Position numbers and translations under genes: made by a program. Source: an uncultured Lentibacter sp. (lineage in GTDB: Bacteria; Pseudomonadota; Alphaproteobacteria; Rhodobacterales; Rhodobacteraceae). Taken from it: DNA of 64,000 nucleotides. Shown piece by piece: positions 62,612 through 64,000 of the stretch; the stretch's first letter is position 1, and the number at the start of each line of letters is the position of its first letter. The notes beneath the pieces are model-generated. The model saw only the letters and a program-made list of their open reading frames with translations. It was not told where the DNA came from and ran no database searches. The DNA lies in assembly GCA_947497495.1 (NCBI GenBank), contig CANMGT010000002.1:423148-487147 (forward strand), read 5' to 3'.

Positions 62612-63499
62612 TTAAAACGCGCCCGTAAAGCGCTCGGGCAGCTTGAACTGAAGCTCGTAGTCTGGCCGATCAAACTGGTAAAACCCGGTATCGCCGCGCG
62701 GCTCGAATGTGTCGATCATCGCTTGGCGGAATTTGCCCACGTCAAAGCCCTCCTGCATCTCGTAGTTGCCGAGCTTTTCGAATACTTCGCGGTCTTCCCC
62801 GCGCGCATCGGCAAACCAGTGCCCGCCGATCGCAGCATCGCGCTTGGACGCGCCGATTTTCTCGGTCACGGCGTTGCGCCTGTCCATGCCCTTTGTGTAT
62901 TCCCCAAAGTCACAAAACTTGAGGTGAAACAGGTAAAGCCCCTCGGGTGCATTGATCTTTTCATACTGCGTGAAATGCCCGCCACGGGCGATCTTGACGC
63001 CAGCCGAGATGATGCAGGGCTTGGAGTAGTGCGGTGCAAGTCTTACATGAAGACGAGGCCCCAAGACTTTGTCCTCAATAGGTTTATCTTCCAGATCAAT
63101 CCTATGGATAACTTCAAGGCCCAGAGGTGTGATCACCTGCCGTTGCTTTTGCGTTGCCAGAAATTCCGGCAGGCTCAGCCCCAACTCTGGGTCGATCACA
63201 ACAAGCTCGTCAACGTCGCCGACAATCACATGGTCGTGGTAGGCGTTCAGCCCCTGCACGATGTTGTTGAGCAGTCGCCAGCGCTTCATGTCAAAGTTCT
63301 TGTGGTGGTGCCCAGGGATGCCGATCACGTTGCAGCCCTTGGCCATTTCGGCCACTTCCGGCGTGTGGCCGTGGTTGACGATATAGCAGTTCTCGCGCCC
63401 CAGCATTTCGCCGTAGTGCGCCAGCCATATTTTGAGGTAAAACAAGTCATCGCGCAGCATGGTGACGGCGGCAACGCGGGCTTTCTTCTTCGGTGGCAT
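62612..63499 (-). CDS. Glycosyltransferase family 2-like protein
   Basis: A 295-residue glycosyltransferase of the Glyco_tranf_2_4 type. It has VAAVTMLRDDLFYLKIWLAH (about residues 9-28), the DxD region VIVGDVDELVVIDPELG (about 92-108) and DRRNAVTEKIGASKRD. It is a distant relative of the three enzymes at 10.6-16.5 kb, whose NHYA and SGRD blocks it lacks. The ATG at 63499 (MPPKKKARVAA) has the better Shine-Dalgarno; starts at 63538 or 63628 are possible. Acceptor unknown. Confidence 0.75.
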   Translation of the reverse strand: MPPKKKARVAAVTMLRDDLFYLKIWLAHYGEMLGRENCYIVNHGHTPEVAEMAKGCNVIGIPGHHHKNFDMKRWRLLNNIVQGLNAYHDHVIVGDVDELVVIDPELGLSLPEFLATQKQRQVITPLGLEVIHRIDLEDKPIEDKVLGPRLHVRLAPHYSKPCIISAGVKIARGGHFTQYEKINAPEGLYLFHLKFCDFGEYTKGMDRRNAVTEKIGASKRDAAIGGHWFADARGEDREVFEKLGNYEMQEGFDVGKFRQAMIDTFEPRGDTGFYQFDRPDYELQFKLPERFTGAF

Positions 63500-63563
63500 G
63501 TTCTGCTCGCTCTCTTGTTCGGGCGGTTTAACGAACATTAACCCGTGAAAGCCAAAATGAGAA

Positions 63564-63791
63564 TCAATTTGTTGGTCTGCTGAAAAGTTCCGCGAGTTTC
63601 GCAAAGACCAAAAGCCAAGGCAGCCCATGCATCAGCATGTCAAACACATCAACCGGCCGTTGAAGTTCTCCTGTGGCGAGCATCTTGAGCTTCTCCCAGA
63701 CATGCGGCTCGGGGAAAAAAGGAGCCAGCCCAAGGGTTAAAGCCGCCAGAACGGCAACAGGCCAGGGGATGTTGCGCAAGAGATTTCGCAT
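63564..63791 (-). CDS. Small membrane protein of unknown function
   Basis: A 75-residue protein with two membrane segments (WPVAVLAALTLGLAPFFP near residues 10-27, and MLMHGLPWLLVFAKLAEL near 52-69) and a soluble loop with HVWEKLKMLATGEL. Short proteins of this shape are common in Rhodobacterales; some are labelled RND transporter, but the length excludes a real pump. It lies between the glycosyltransferase and the tRNA genes. Confidence 0.65.
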   Translation of the reverse strand: MRNLLRNIPWPVAVLAALTLGLAPFFPEPHVWEKLKMLATGELQRPVDVFDMLMHGLPWLLVFAKLAELFSRPTN

Positions 63792-63814
63792 ATGCCACCT
63801 ATTGAAAGGAAAAG

Positions 63815-63891
63815 TGGCGCGGTTGACGGGGCTCGAACCCGCGACCTCCGGCGTGACAGGCCGGCACTCTAACCAACTGAGCTACAACCGC
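63815..63891 (-). tRNA. tRNA-Asp (GUC)
   Basis: A complete 77-base tRNA with encoded CCA. The acceptor GCGGTTG pairs with CAACCGC, the anticodon arm is CCGGC-CTGTCAC-GCCGG with anticodon GTC, and the T arm holds GTTCGAG. Confidence 0.97.
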
Positions 63892-63924
63892 GCAACGCGC
63901 TCTTTTGCATCTTCGGGGCAGTGG

Positions 63925-64000
63925 TGGCGCGGTTGACGGGGCTCGAACCCGCGACCTCCGGCGTGACAGGCCGGCACTCTAACCAACTGAGCTACAACCG
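63925..64000 (-). tRNA. tRNA-Asp (GUC), second tandem copy, cut by the window end
   Basis: Identical to the copy at 63815-63891 over 76 bases; only the first base of the tRNA falls outside the window. The two genes are 33 bases apart and probably share one transcript. Confidence 0.95.

Overview
The window is a 64-kb piece of a GC-rich alphaproteobacterial chromosome. It most resembles the Roseobacter group (Rhodobacterales): the pyruvate dehydrogenase E1-beta carries its own lipoyl domain next to ftsB, a DctB/DctD pair has a degenerate DctD, FNR-type boxes of the TTGATN4ATCAA kind occur, and there are many small Rhodobacterales-type membrane proteins. The genus cannot be told from the sequence. 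Nearly all of it is ordinary, densely packed chromosome on both strands, with many ATGA or GTGA start/stop overlaps.

Layout. 0.3-2.3 kb: membrane acyltransferase with an SGNH domain, preceded by a twin-operator region. 2.3-5.9 kb (minus): dctD-dctB and an Lrp-type regulator. 6-9.1 kb: ferredoxin-NADP reductase, an Ala/Thr repeat protein, infC (apparently starting with AUA) and a methyltransferase. 9.2-10.3 kb (minus): two half-size YeeE/YedE sulfur transporters. 10.6-16.5 kb: a tight five-gene glycan-type operon (glycosyltransferase, sulfotransferase, a large fusion protein, FkbM methyltransferase, glycosyltransferase), followed by an unrecognised gene. 17.5-24 kb: pyrC, pyrE, dnaB, pepT, alr. 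23.6-26.9 kb: MlaE/MlaF-like lipid transporter, small membrane proteins and a PqiA-like protein. 27-31.5 kb: coiled-coil membrane protein, radA, cvpA, purF. 31.6-33.7 kb: small accessory genes. 33.8-36.5 kb: surE-pcm-nlpD. 36.6-39.3 kb (minus): tatABC and a DUF815-type ATPase. 39.5-45.9 kb: MFS transporter, squalene/phytoene-synthase-like protein, hydrolase, cimA and cysS. 46.2-51.1 kb: aminotransferase, nitrilase-family hydrolase, TPM protein, MttB-like methyltransferase. 51.1-53.4 kb: an AT-richer scar with a gene remnant and a decayed IS1182-type insertion sequence. 53.4-58.6 kb: DUF3179 protein, two cyclophilins, pgk, an SDR, a thioesterase and ftsB. 58.7-62.4 kb: pdhA-pdhB-pdhC. The end holds a fourth glycosyltransferase and two tandem tRNA-Asp genes.

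Most notable observations: (1) the glycosyltransferase/sulfotransferase/FkbM operon at 10.6-16.5 kb, with an unusual 786-residue fusion; (2) a 57-bp intergenic element present twice (26.3 and 62.5 kb), built of 12-bp iterons and able to encode a 15-residue Cys-rich peptide; (3) a dnaB promoter bracketed by two perfect DnaA boxes; (4) opposite-charge cytoplasmic tails on TatB (Lys-rich) and TatC (Asp/Glu-rich); (5) an AUA start for infC; (6) a DctD that has lost its Walker A lysine and the GAFTGA loop; (7) a long inverted repeat with a coupled small ORF between cysS and cimA; (8) a dispersed palindromic repeat family; (9) several palindromic operators. No CRISPR array, rRNA, prophage or replication origin was seen. 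All assignments come from reading the sequence; no database search was run.
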